From positions 124,001-188,000 of the forward strand of contig RPFO01000138.1 in assembly GCA_009746045.1 (NCBI GenBank): DNA of 64,000 bases. The letters are read 5' to 3'. Origin of the DNA: Mesostigma viride. Taxonomy: Eukaryota > Streptophyta > Mesostigmatophyceae > Mesostigmatales > Mesostigmataceae. This document shows positions 10,352 to 21,024 of the stretch, one piece after another. Position numbers and translations under genes: made by a program. The notes beneath the pieces were generated by a model that was not told where the DNA came from, did not search any database, and was given only the letters and a program-made list of their open reading frames with translations. How positions within the stretch are numbered: the stretch's first letter is position 1; every line of letters starts with the position of its first letter.

Positions 10352-10756
10352 CGGGATCGTGACCGGGGCAGGGACAGGGACAGGGAGAAGGACAGGGAGA
10401 GAGAACGTGAGAGCCAGAGGGACAGGGACAGGGAGAGGGACAGGGACAGGGACAAGGACAGGGACAGGGACCGTGAGCGGGGTAGGGAGCGCGACAAAGA
10501 CATGGAGAAAGACCGGGACCGGGAAAAGGACAAGGAGAGGGACCGGGATCGGGACCGGGGCCGGGAAAAGGACAAGGAGAGGGGCAGAGAAAGGGAGAGG
10601 GACACAGGGAAGGATGCAGACAGGGACAAAGAGGGGGGCGGGGCGAGGGACGGGGCAAGGGACATTGACAGGGATGGGGAGGAGAGGGGCAGCCTGAAAG
10701 ACGTGGGAAAGGGCAGCAGCCCGCATGGTGAGAGCGCGGGTGATGACACGGATTAG
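7582..10756 (+). CDS. SRSF2/SC35-like SR splicing factor, six exons
   Basis: Predicted exons are 7582-7708, 7858-7882, 8056-8132, 8995-9058, 9560-9637 and 10267-10756. Every intron is GT...AG, and the coding sum is 861 nt (286 residues plus stop). The first four exons encode one RRM close to SRSF2: [19 protein letters not shown] (the usual PPDVEGMxSLKVDNLTYRT region), then [16 protein letters not shown], then [18 protein letters not shown] (RNP1), then [14 protein letters not shown]. Exon 5 gives [14 protein letters not shown], a short RS segment. Exon 6 gives a long Arg-Asp/Glu tail encoded by a GACAGG-type repeat, ending GESAGDDTD. Known role: RRM/RS proteins bind exonic enhancers and promote spliceosome assembly in the nucleus. 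The RD-rich tail recalls U1-70K rather than classic RS dipeptides. Exon 2 is only 25 nt. Boundaries were predicted by eye, not from transcripts. Confidence 0.85.
10268..10560 (+). repeat. GACAGG-type hexamer repeat inside SRSF2-like exon 6
   Basis: Tandem GACAGG/GACCGG hexamers encode alternating Asp-Arg, degrading into GAGAGG and GACAAG variants (Glu-Arg, Asp-Lys). The repeat stays in frame to the stop at 10754-10756. Protein-level constraint on a hexamer repeat, or recent expansion, would explain the very regular RD tail. Long opposite-strand frames here are shadows. Confidence 0.8.
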
Positions 10757-11390
10757 CATGAATGAGGGCGCCAGCACACCAAGGATGTGCCGGGGGGGAG
10801 CAGCAGGGGCACACGGCGAGGGAGGGCGACAGAGAGCTTCCTGACGGGCGGCCAGCGGGGAAATGCGCACACAGCCTGCAGGCCAAAGGAGGGGGGAGGG
10901 GGGTGGGGCGGGGTGGGGTGGGGTGGGGTGGGTGGAGGCATTCCATGGGCGCCCACATGTACGCTTCACGGGGCGGTGTACATGGGCATATTGACGGCTG
11001 CAGCCGTGGGAGTTGCCCGCAGCTTTCATAAGCGTGGCTGAAGTGGTGGACATGCGGAGGAGGTCCAGGGAAAAGGGGGGCTGGTAATAGGGTCCAGGGT
11101 GAGTTGCAGCGGAAGGCACCACCCAGTCCAGTGATGCTGACAAGCAAGGCGCTAGGTTTACTCCTTTGCGCGCTGATGAATAAATCAGTTGAATCGAACC
11201 AGCTGCTTACCCGTGAAGGGCATAGTGACATTTGGCAACTGGACATGTTGACTGCGCGATAGGTTATGATCGCAGATGCAAGGTCTCCAGGCGAAATTAG
11301 TAACGTGGCAATCTGTAACATTGGGATTGTGGTAGGAACAAGGTAACCGACCCATTACTAAGGAATGCACCTAAGGAATGCACCTAAAGA
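10757..11390. other. Downstream region of SRSF2-like gene
   Basis: No gene is recognised. A G-rich stretch with GGGGT units lies at about 10,885-10,935. It could form G-quadruplexes; this is speculative. Confidence 0.4.
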
Positions 11391-12784
11391 ATTGAATTGA
11401 ATTGAGTTGAATTGAATTGAATTGAATTGAATTGAATCGAATCGAATCGAATCGAATCGAATCGAATCGAATCGAATCGAATCGAATCGAATCGAATCGA
11501 ATCGAATCGAATCGAATCGAATCGAATCGAATCGAATCGAATCGAATCGAATCGAATCGAATCGAATCGAATCGAATCGAATCGAATCGAATCGAATCGA
11601 ATCGAATCGAATCGAATCGAATCGAATCGAATCGAATCGAATCGAATCGAATCGAACCGAATCGAATCGAATCGAATCGAATCGAATCGAATCGAATTGA
11701 ATTGAATTGAATTGAATTGAATTGAATTGAATTGAATTGAATTGAATTGAAACATAACTGAGTGGAGTGGAGTGGAGTGGAGTGGAGTGGAGTGGAGTGG
11801 AGTGGAGTGGAGTGGAGTGGAGTGGAGTGGAGTGGAGTGGAGTGGAGTGGAGTGGAGTGGAGTGGAGTGGAGTGGAGTGGAGTGGAGTGGAGTGGAGTGG
11901 AGTGGAGTGGAGTTGAGTTGAGTTGAGTTGAGTTGAGTTGAGTTGTCAGAGTTGAGTTGAGTTGTCAGAGTGGAGTGGAGTGGAGTGGAGTGGAGTGGAG
12001 TGGAGTGGAGTGGAGTGGAGTGGAGTGGAGTGGAGTGGAGTGGAGTGGAGTGGAGTGGAGTGGAGTGGAGTGGAGTTGAGTTGAGTTGAGTTGAGTTGAG
12101 TTGAGTTGAGTTGAGTTGAGTTGAGTTGAGTTGAGTTGAGTTGAGTTGAGTTGAGTTGAGTTGAGTTGAGTTGAGTTGAGTTGAGTTGAGTTGAGTTGAG
12201 TTGAGTTGAGTTGAGTTGAGTTGAGTTGAGTTGAGTTGAGTTGAGTTGAGTTGAGTTGAGTTGAGTTGAGTTGAGTTGAGTTGAGTTGAGTTGAGTTGAG
12301 TTGAGTTGAGTTGAGTTGAGTTGAGTTGAGTTGAGTTGAGTTGAGTTGAGTTGAGTTGAGTTGAGTTGAGTTGAGTTGAGTTGAGTTGAGTTGAGTTGAG
12401 TTGAGTTGAGTTGAGTTGAGTTGAGTTGAGTTGAGTTGAGTTGAGTTGAGTTGAGTTGAGTTGAGTTGAGTTGAGTTGAGTTGAGTTGAGTTGAGTTGAG
12501 TTGAGTTGAGTTGAGTTGAGTTGAGTTGAGTTGAGTTGAGTTGAGTTGATTTGATTTGATTTGATTTGATTTGATTTGATTTGAATTGAATTGAATTGAA
12601 GTGAATTGAATTGAATTGAATTGAATTGAATTGGATTGAATTGAATTGAATTGAATTGAATTGAATTGAATTGAATTGAATTGAATTGAATTGAATTGAA
12701 TTGAATTGAATTGAAATGAATTGAATTGAATTGAATTGAATTGAATTGAATTGAATTGAATTGAATTGATTTGAATTGAATTGA
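11391..12784. repeat. Patchwork of related pentanucleotide satellites
   Basis: Five blocks run one into the next: TTGAA units (11391-11435), TCGAA units (about 11436-11695), TTGAA again (to about 11748), GTGGA units (11760-11910 and 11970-12070, separated by GTTGA and a GTCAGA break), GTTGA units (12070-12550), TTTGA (12550-12580) and TTGAA (to 12784). Neighbouring units differ by one or two bases. The array ends exactly where a 5'-truncated LINE begins. The NSTQL-, FNSIQ- and ESNRI-repeat frames are artefacts. Confidence 0.95.
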
Positions 12785-14812
12785 GCCGCCGCCCGCCCGG
12801 CTGCCCTGGCCGGCCCCGCTGGGCCCCCGCGGGCCCCGCCCAGGTCAGCGGCGGACTACCTAGTCCCCCCGCTGATCGGCCCACTTGGCGACCCGTCAGA
12901 CATGCCTCCTTTCACCTCTTGCGAGGTCGATCACGGAGGCGGTCCAGCGTCTGCGTTATGACGCAGCCACCGCGGCTCAGACGAGATTCCTGCCGCAGTT
13001 GTGAACTTGCAGCCGAATTTGAGGACACCGGTGTTATGCTGCTCTTCCGGGATATCTGCAACCGCCTTCTGCTGTCGTTGCAACCGCCTCCAGCGGCCTG
13101 GCAACACAGTTTTCGCACGATGCTGTACAAGAACAAGGGGTCGCCAGCCGACCCAAGCAACTACAGAGGGGTGTGCATCCAAAGTGCCCCCCTCAAGCTT
13201 CTTATGCGGCTCATCCTGAACCGCCTAGCTGCGCACGGCCCTGGACGGTCACCTCAGCGAGACTCAGCACGGCTTCCGTTCAGGTCGAAACACAGTACAG
13301 GCGCTCTTCGCTACTCGCCGACTTGTGGAGGAACTGCAACGCCTTCAGCCTGGTGAGTCCCCTTTGCACCTTGTGCTGGTGGACTTCATCAAAGCCTTCG
13401 ATTCGGTTTTCTGGCCTGCGCTATGGGACATCCTCGAGCTGCATGTTCCGGATCCCCCGGCCGCCCCCTTATTGCTGTCATCCGCAACCTGTGTGAGGGG
13501 TCCACCACTTCGGTGCGCACTTCTTACGGGACCACGCCTCCATGCCCTTCACAGAAGGGTGTGTGGCAGGGCTGCGTGCCATCGCCCTACCTGTTCATTA
13601 TTATTGTGGTCGAATTATACGTAATGATTCAGGCGCGCAAGCGATTTGCCCGCATCGTGGGTAGGGAACCAGGGGTGCAGGTTGCCAACCACTTCTGGCA
13701 TGGCGGAGCGGAAACGGAGATTCCTAGCGGACATCATCTACGCAGACGACACCACCCTCTTCGAGGACATGCACTGGGCACGTGCAGACATGGCTTTCAA
13801 TTAGTGCCTGGCTATCGAGGCCCGTGCAGTGGGGCTTGAGGTCAGCAAGAAGACAGAGGCCCTGGCGATTGGACTCACCCACCCACCGCCACCCCTCTAT
13901 CTCCTTGACGGCTCTCGAGTCCTGTATCGGGACCGCGTCAAGCTGCTGGGTAGCCTGCTTCCCAGCTGCGAGGCTGATGTGGACCACCGCATCTCCCTCG
14001 CCTGGCACGCTTTACGTCATTACCGGGCCCTGTGGCGCAACAAGCCCCTTGGCAAGATCGAGAAACAGGACCTGTTTAAGGTCCTCGTCCTTCCTGTTCT
14101 CACGTATGGGGCCGAGACGTGGACCCTCACCGCCGACCTGGCCCGCAAGCTGGACGGCGCGGGACCTCACCAACATGCTGCGATCCATTAATTCAGAGTA
14201 GGATATGCTGCTCATGTCTGCAATGAGGACCTGTACCTTGGCATGCCATATATCACCATGCAGCGGCGCCTGCAGCTCGTAGGGCACCTAGCTCGCACCA
14301 ACCATGCAGGTAGACACCTCACGTGGCCCCCCCGCAGGACTGCGACCAGCTCAGCCTGCATGGCCGGCACCTCCTGACGTGGGCCGGGCCCCGTGATGTT
14401 AGACGCCGCAAGGCCCGCACCTTCAAAGAGCAGCTAGTACAGTAGAGGACATGGGGGGCCTAGGCCTCTAGCTCCGTGATTTGGAAGAAGATGATGGACA
14501 AGGCCAAGTGGGCCCAGGTCATAGAGGACAACGAGCCCCCCCCCCTGTGGGGAAGCGCCCGCGTGTGCAAACCCGCGGGAGGCACGCCAGACAGCTCCCC
14601 TACTAGGGTAGCGTGTTGTTTAGATAGATGTTGTAGTTAGTGATGTCAGTGTTTAGATAGATGTTGTAGGTCAATGATGTAGATAGATTAGACCAGTAGG
14701 ACTGTTTTGCACAATGCACACCCATCCTGCATCCATCCATCGGGGGTAATGCTCCGTGACTCCCCAACGGGAGCACGAGTCTACATCTAATTTATTAATT
14801 AATTAATTCTAG
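12785..14812 (+). mobile_element. 5'-truncated LINE with broken reverse transcriptase
   Basis: The element runs from the end of the pentamer satellite to a TAAT tail (about 14790-14812), preceded by the hairpin at 14755-14777. RT landmarks are spread over shifted frames: MLYKNKGSPADPSNYRG near 13125, VDFIKAFDSV (motif A) near 13381, GVWQGCVPSPYLFI (motif B) near 13560, IIYADDTT (motif C) near 13735, then KLLGSLLPS and LTYGAETWTL. The upstream endonuclease region is absent. Several frameshifts and stops show it is dead. The sister copy at 51850 shares the same order. Confidence 0.85.
12940..14600 (+). pseudogene. LINE ORF2 reverse transcriptase, multiply frameshifted
   Basis: A reverse transcriptase of the APE-type LINE kind, judged by the finger and palm blocks NYRGVCIQS, VDFIKAFDSV, VWQGCVPSPYLF and YADDTT and by the downstream LLGSLLPS / TYGAETWTL region. 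It would copy LINE RNA at the target site. At least four frame changes and an in-frame stop (near 13803) separate the blocks. Some frame changes coincide with 4-bp self-complementary insertions (TGCA near 14360, AGCT near 14470). Confidence 0.8.
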
Positions 14813-15617
14813 TACACAGGCTTCCTCGATCGCCGCGGTCTGCCGGAACTGGCTGAGGTAGGTCGGCCATAGCTCCCGTCGCCGTTGTTGCTGCGCCAGG
14901 GTCAAGTCGTCGTCCAGGGTGTAGTAGTGAGTCTTCTCGAGCTGTTTGCGGCGTCTGAGAAACAAAATCTTGTCCGCCGGGTCCTCAAAGATGAGAAGAA
15001 GCGGGGGCGCCCCTGCCTTATATACCCCGCGAGCGGAGAAGGCGGTGGGCGGCCAGCTTGATCTCACCAAGGAGGCCCGGCATGCGACCAAGGATTTCTC
15101 GCTCGATCAAACGCTTTTGCAAGCTTATCGGAATTCTCACCTTCCACCAGGGGCAAGTTGACTTGACGATGACGTTAAAGCTGCGTTTGGCGAGCTCTGA
15201 CATGCAGCCTCCTCGCGGAGGTCGAGCGTCTGCTAGCTGCTGGACCTGTGCTGCGACGGCGGAGGTGGTGGAGGTGGTGAGGTGCTTGAGCATATCCGCC
15301 CAGGTCTGGGTGGGACCGTGGGAGCCCTGCAGGCCAGGGAGCCATGGCATCGCCAGCCGGGCCAGCGGGGGCTGGCTTGGCGCCACTGATGTCCTTCACC
15401 GCCTATAGGCGGTGAGGCCTGCGGTGTTTTGCAAGCACTCGATGGCGATGACGTCCATCCTTGCATGATCGAGGCGCTAGTCGATGTCGCGGAGCTGGGC
15501 GGTGATGGCGTCGGAGGAGGGGGTGGGGGGGGTGGAGGAGGCGAGGAGGGTGGAAGTCGGGCGGTGGCGGATGGTGGGGAGGAGGGGGAGCTCGGCAGCC
15601 AGCTAGCCGGCGTGCTG
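14813..15617 (-). pseudogene. LINE ORF1 C-terminal half, broken copy
   Basis: The reverse strand reads the same ORF1 C-terminal region as bases 1-740: EREILGRMPGLLGEI, KAGAPPLLL, TLDDDLTLAQQQRR. Frames are broken by small insertions, among them GATC near 15105, TATA near 15022 and CTAG-type insertions near 15232 and 15603. The copy abuts the tail of the forward LINE at its low-coordinate end. Its 5' continuation appears at 16470-16708 and, beyond Copia-A, at 30190-30587. Confidence 0.7.
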
Positions 15618-16470
15618 CCCATTAATTAATGAATTAATTCATTAATTAAACTTGTCAGTGCTCCCGTTGCATGGCACTACAATACGGTTCGTAGGAGACG
15701 CGAAATGAGTGAGAATGTTACCCGAGCGGTAACGAGGATTCGCACCGTTGATTTTAACATATGTTTCTTTTTTTGCGCCATTTGGCGAGCATCGACTGGA
15801 GCCTGAACCTACTAGCGGGGGGAATCGTGCGGGGGAATCTTTTCGGGGGAATCTTGCGGGGAAAAATTCCGAACGTGAATTTAGCGAAGTCCTACTACAT
15901 TTTGCTTGGTACATGGTACGACAGTTTCGTCACTGAAAATTTTCTGTAGTTGCGTTGGTGTTTCGTACGTTCCGCTGAAATTTTCGTGTTCAGTGACCAG
16001 ATCACAATTTGATCCGGGCGCAAAATGATCGGCTGTACGGTACGAACCAAAAACGAAATTTTAGTATCTAAGTTCCGCAGCGCTTGCTGAATTTGCCCCG
16101 GAAGCCCGGGGGCACTTTCCCCGCTGAAAAAGGTGTCCGCGGAAGCGTATTGTAGTGGGGGAGTCACGGAGCACCGAAGTGCTTCCCTGTGTGTGCACAA
16201 CAGGGAAAATTAAGGGCAGAGACCCCCAGTCTCCTTCATGCCTAAGGCATGCCACAGCTGCATTCGGGCGCGCTAGCTTAACGGACACGTTAACGATCCG
16301 GCAATCTGTGGGTGCAATAAGACCCATGTGAGCATGGCATAACAGGGAGCGTGGGCAAGGAATCTGGTCATAGCCAGGACGTAGCATGGCTGTACAAGGA
16401 CTAAGCTAAGGCTATGGCTGGTTATGGCTGCTGCCCATAGCTGCCACATCTGCATGCAGCTATGGGCATG
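15618..16470 (-). mobile_element. LINE 3' end inserted in ORF1 copy, itself split by a TIR element
   Basis: On the reverse strand, 16440-16158 matches the 3' UTR of the LINE at about 59740-60010, including the GGTCTCTGCCCTT and CACTTCGGTGCTCCGTGACTC segments. It continues after the TIR element at 15674-15618 with CAACGGGAGCAC and an AATT-rich tail. The two halves together rebuild the 3' hairpin region, so the 483-bp element landed inside it. Confidence 0.65.
15675..16157. mobile_element. Small CACTA-like TIR element (483 bp)
   Basis: It is bounded by perfect 12-bp inverted repeats CACTACAATACG / CGTATTGTAGTG. The interior has no transposase-like frame, so it is non-autonomous. It interrupts the LINE 3' hairpin. 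The duplication is short and G-only (2-3 bp), which fits EnSpm/CACTA elements, but the exact TSD cannot be fixed in a G-run. Confidence 0.65.
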
Positions 16471-16708
16471 GTTTGTGCTGCCCATGCATAGCTGCCACAT
16501 CTGCAGCGAGGGGGGCCGCGTGCTGCTCGAGGGCCTCAGGATCGAGTGAGCGGATGGAGGATTCGGTCAAGCTGGTGGTGATGGGATTGGTTGGGGGGCC
16601 AGAGCTCCTCGATGGAGCGTCCAATTTTAAGGAGGGAGAAGAGGGTGTATGTATTGCTGAAGGTGGGGGCGGGGGAGGATGAGGATGTAGTCGAATTTGA
16701 GTGGGCGC
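16471..16708 (-). pseudogene. LINE ORF1 middle segment, cut by Copia-A
   Basis: The reverse strand contains the stretch equivalent to bases 735-900 of the first ORF1 copy (CTGCCACATCTGCAG region). It ends at GGCGC (16704-16708), the left target duplication of Copia-A; the right one is at 30185-30189, where ORF1 resumes. Confidence 0.6.
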
Positions 16709-17053
16709 AGTTAAAGCCCGACCGGCTCAGCTATGGCGGTCGGTCACGTTGAGCTTGGGATAAGGTGAACACAGAGAACTGCTGTCGGAGCTGGCCCACC
16801 ACTGGTTTATGTCTTAGCCAGCAAACCCTATCCGGTTAGCCGTAACCGTGGGACAAGCTAGCTGTCCGTACCGACCCGGATAAGGCCCCGGACTGGGGCC
16901 TAGGTGGCGCCGGCCCTAGGCGCCGCCCTTAGACCGGTCGACCGCATCGGACCGCCGGATTATAGCCGGCGGCTTAGCGGACGCTAGCGGAAGGCGTGCG
17001 GACGGACATGGGGAACTTAGAGCCAGATCCTAGGGCTCTAGAGTTACTCAACT
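16709..17053 (-). repeat. Copia-A 3' LTR
   Basis: Its identical partner is 29838-30184. Upstream on the minus strand lies a purine-rich tract (AAAGAACAAAAGAG, about 17061-17078) suitable as polypurine tract. The outer flank is the TSD GGCGC. Confidence 0.9.
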
Positions 17054-17431
17054 CCGACATACTCTTTTGTTCTTTGATTAATTATCAAAATAATTACATC
17101 AAATGCAGACCATACAAAACCCTCTAAGGTAGGGAACTCAAGGGGGCCTCAAGGCCGTCAAAATCACCACGGTATCGACCCGCGCCCTTGTGATCACACA
17201 TGAATAGTGATGTAATAAGTATCGAGAAAAAAAACAACTATGCCACCAGACAAAAGGTGACCCATTTATTAGGACCAGTGACCCGCCGACGGGCCCAAGG
17301 CACCGTCCAACGTGGCTAGGGTATGGTCAGGACAAGCAAAAAAACTACCACCATGATATTCGTGAATGCTAGCAACACAGGGTGAGTTATGGCTGTATTC
17401 ATAAAGCGCCCGAGCCGTAACCCTGTGTGGC
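17054..17431 (-). other. Copia-A 3' untranslated region
   Basis: This lies between the RNase H stop region and the 3' LTR. It has no reading frame of note and contains the candidate polypurine tract next to the LTR. Confidence 0.5.
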
Positions 17432-19763
17432 TCACGGGTGTTGCATCGTCATGCGCTTGCGCAACACTGCGTACTGCGGGGCAGCCTCCCGCGCCTCCTT
17501 GGTGAGTGCATCCGCGGGATTGAGTTCATCCGCGATGTGCTGGAGACGCGTGACGCAGGAGGCCGCCTCAGCGAGTACGAGGTAATCAACGTCCTGTGAC
17601 CGCGCATAGGGATTGTCAAGGAAGGCCAAACAACTTTGTGAGTCAGTGTGCACCGTGCTAGTCCAGTGAAGAGTGAACCCACACGAGCCAAATACCCAAC
17701 CCAGCAAGTACCGCAGCCACATGCCATGTGAGATAGCTGAAACAATGCCCCGGCATTCAGCCGTGTTGGGGCTAGTGGCAATGCGGCCGCTGTGCAAACG
17801 CGAGTACCAATCTAACAACATGCCAGGCTGTCCCTCATTGCTAATAAAGAACAGTGCCCCCATGCGGGCCCGCACTTGGCTGACTGTGCGCGTCTCTAGA
17901 TTATAGCATCCGTCACTATCTCGAGGTGCACCGGCTGTGAGCAATCGAGCCCACGAAGCACAATGCCGGGCGTCATGGCCAGCTGCCGCCGAACATGAAT
18001 GGACCCTAGTCCTTCCAGCACATCATCGGGCAGGCGAGCGAGCACCGCCAAATCAGGTGCCACCGTGTCCGCCAACCACCCGAGCTTGCCCTTATTAACC
18101 GAGGGCCCATGGGTTGCCAACAGCGGGGACGGGAGGTCGGCCAGCAGGTCAACCACATAGTTGCGGCTATCCTGCATGTGCATGACCCATTCGCCAGAAC
18201 GCGAATCCCGCTGCAACGTAGACTGCACGCCGCAAAACACCACGGGTTTACCCTCCTCATGATCCACCGCCCTGCCCAGGGGAAACTTAGCCGCCACTGC
18301 AGCAAGAAACTGGGTAGCAAAGGTGCGAGGTGCCACCAGCTTGAAGTCATCGCCATGCCACACGAAGAGGGCTGGCTCGCCAGGGACGCCGGTGGGGACC
18401 ACAAAGAAGTTAGGATCCGCGCGATGGTACGTGGCCCCTAAGCTCTGCAAGACCTCCTCCGCGGAAATGCGGAAGATGATGGGAGAGCTCTGCAGCCCCT
18501 CCACCCCTGTCAACAGCTCGATATACTCGCTGCCAATGGTGCCATCCTGCCAGACCACCGGGACCTTCACCACGTAGCGGGTGCCTTGCCATGTTTGCTG
18601 CGCGACCCCAGCGTCGCTGTGGAGGAATGCCCGCTGAAAGTCACCGCACCACATCCCGTAGTAGTCCTTGCCCGCGTTCCGCTTGCCGAAGTAGATGACC
18701 GTCAGTAGCCGATGCGAAACATGGTTGAGCCCAGGGGTATAAAGATCCTTGGCGTCCAGCGGGGAGGACCCCTTTGTCTCCGTGACCACGGGCCTTACCC
18801 GGAACACCACCGAAGAGTTGGTCTCGTCCTGCTTGTAGGTGAGCACGAACTTCAACCGCAACCGCGTGGCCCCGGCTGGCACACTCTCCAATCCTCGGTA
18901 GACCTCGCGCTCTCGCCACTGCTCCTTGGCTCGAATGAACGCGTCGCGCCACAAAGCAAACTTGAGAGGATCTTGACAGTCCAGGACAAGTTGCTCCCAC
19001 GTCACAGGGCTATCCGCCGCCAGTGAGTGTGAGTGGAGGCCGAAGCTGCGCGGGTGCCAATCCTGAGGCTGAATGATGGACTGGACGAGCGGCGGTGTGG
19101 AAAACGCCGCCATCGGTAAGCGCCGCACGACGCCGGGCTGCCCGACCACCACCCCCAATGGAGCGTGGTACTCGCGAAGCGGGATGCTGCCCACCCCCGC
19201 GACTGACAGCAAGTCAGCGGACACTGAGAACCCCGGGTATGATACGAAAGGTTCGCCCAGCAAGGCCACATCCTCGTAGCCATCCACGACGTGAAACGGC
19301 GTGTCAATGCCCAACACCGGCAGCACCACCATCCCGGTAACTTGATATGCCGAAGTGCCTGCAAAGTCGGTCACCGATTTGTATACGGCGACTCTAGCAC
19401 TGGATACAGGGTGGCTGCCCGACGAGAGATAATAGACACGGATGCTTGCGTGTCCACAGCCACCAGCTGCCACGGTCTACACGTAGGAAACAAGGCTGAC
19501 TTAACCGGCCTGACCCCCTGTGAGAGAGTTTTGACCTGAGCCACCCCTGATGCAGCTTTCGCTTTAAGCGCCTGAGCACGCCACAAGGCCGTGACCGTTG
19601 AAGCCAGGTCCCTAGGTGGGCGAGGCGCATGGGCAGGACCCTGACCCTCCGGCGAGGCCACGCTAGGCGGGCCTCCCACATTATCCGTGGCTAGCACAGG
19701 AGGTGAGTCACTACGTGCACTAGGTCCCGTCAAACCCACCCCATCCTCATCCCACCCATCCAC
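17432..19763 (-). pseudogene. Copia-A pol second half: protease-like, RT, RNase H
   Basis: There are three overlapping frames. The first (19763-19371) ends with AVDTQASVSII, a retropepsin-like active-site region with Gln in place of Gly. The second (19473-17896) has VALLGEPFVSYPG (the ILG-type end of a retropepsin), then a Copia-type RT: RLKFVLTYKQ, GDFQRAFLHSD (motif A), GVEGLQSSPIIF, FVWHGDDFKLV (motif C, HGDD), GKLGWLADTVAPDLA. The third (17944-17432) is RNase H with TSPNTAECRGI, HTDSQSCLAFL and NPADALTKEA. Frame changes occur inside the protease and near 17,900 between RT and RNase H. Protease lies after integrase, unlike textbook Copia order. The copy is probably inactive. Confidence 0.8.
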
Positions 19764-19877
19764 GGGGTCATATTGGGGGCTGGGGCCCAGGGGAGGGGGG
19801 GGGTGTAGCTGTGTCTGCCCCTGGGAGCGACCCGTGGGGTACCACCTCAGATGCTACGACAGGCGCATTATCCTTCA

Positions 19878-21019
19878 CTACCCACCCCAGTGCCCTGTTG
19901 GCTGCCAGCTCACTCTCCATGCTATCCCCTTGCCGTTATAGCCTGCCACCGATGCCCATGGTACCCTATACACCCGATCATTCCACTCTATGTCTATGAC
20001 CCGCAGCGGCCAGTCTAACTTTGTGATGGCCCCAGGCCCCTGCATGGTGCCCCGTTTGCCGCTGGGCGAGCTCTCCTTGTGGAACATGACCAACTGCCCG
20101 ACCTCAAAAGCGCTAGACAAATCAGGCAGCGTGGCATCCTTGAGCCGCAGCTTGGCGGCGGTATCCTGTAGATGCTGTTAGTATGCCTCTACTACCTCGG
20201 GTGAGTAGGTGCCCGCTGACAGCCCCCGAGGCGTGACTAGCCCAAAGCCCTTCAATGACATCAAGCACGTGCCTATGGTTGCACACATGCATGAGCTCCT
20301 TGCACCACGCCGTCTTGACCGCGTAGGATTTGCCATGTGGGTTATCCTGTCGCTTGGCTGCCACAGTCTTGACATAGCTTACAGTGCGATCTATCATGCC
20401 CATATTGCCGTGATCCTCACGCCCCACGATAACCACGGCCTCCATCCCCGGCAAACCTTGCACACAGCGGAACTGCTGGTCTAGCATGAGCTCCACTACG
20501 GGATGAAAGAAAGCCAGGCTGATCTTGATAGCCCTGTGCAGGTCAGCCTCAAACATGTGAGGCAGCGGCTCAATGTAGGTGGCCTTGCTGAACCTATCCT
20601 TGACTATGAAATAGGTGTCCCCCCCTTCCATGTGCATGACATCCCCCACAAGGTACCCTCGCTCCAAGGGTGGAGTCTTGGCATGACGCCTACGCGACTT
20701 CTTCCTGATCTTGATGCAGGCAGGACACTGAGCACGCACATTCTTCAGCTCGTTGTATAAAGGTGCCCCTAACATGTGTGCCCCCTCTACCTCGGCTTGG
20801 GCCTCATGCCCGTATGCACGGTGCATCTGGTATGCTAACAGTTTCAGGGTGACAGCCTGAGGTGCAGTGGCATTGTCAGGATTCTCAACAGGTGGGGTGA
20901 CTACTGGGGTAGTGACATTGGCTAACTGGGCAGCTTCAGAGGCTGCACGAAAGGCCGCCCTTGTGAGCACCTTGCCAATGTGAAGATCCACACTAGGGTG
21001 GTGTGTACTGAGAACATCT
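19878..21019 (-). pseudogene. Copia-A integrase with GPY/F-like C-terminus
   Basis: The segment continues the gag frame after Copia-B. Visible are the HHCC zinc site (MHRAYGH ... CPAC), a first catalytic Asp region (VGDVMHM, KDRFSK), a second (LMLDQQF) and the third motif region (HGNMGMIDRT), where the expected Glu appears to be Asp. Other copies here read QGLVERHI and QGVVERAI. A stop at about 20166-20168 interrupts the frame. The last part (20120-19878) reads SSAFEVGQLVMFHKE, GKRGTMQGPGAITKLD, similar to the GPY/F module at integrase C-termini of Ty3-type elements. Catalytic substitution plus stop imply a dead integrase. Confidence 0.75.
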
Positions 21020-21024
21020 GCCCG

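Noticed and set aside
10097-11321. Reverse-strand frames of 173-373 codons opposite SRSF2-like exon 6
   Set aside because: They are shadows of the GACAGG repeat; the forward strand has the exon with matched splice phases.
11384-12884. Long NSTQL, FDSIR and ESNRI repeat frames
   Set aside because: The pentanucleotide arrays have no stop in some frames; composition shows no protein signal.
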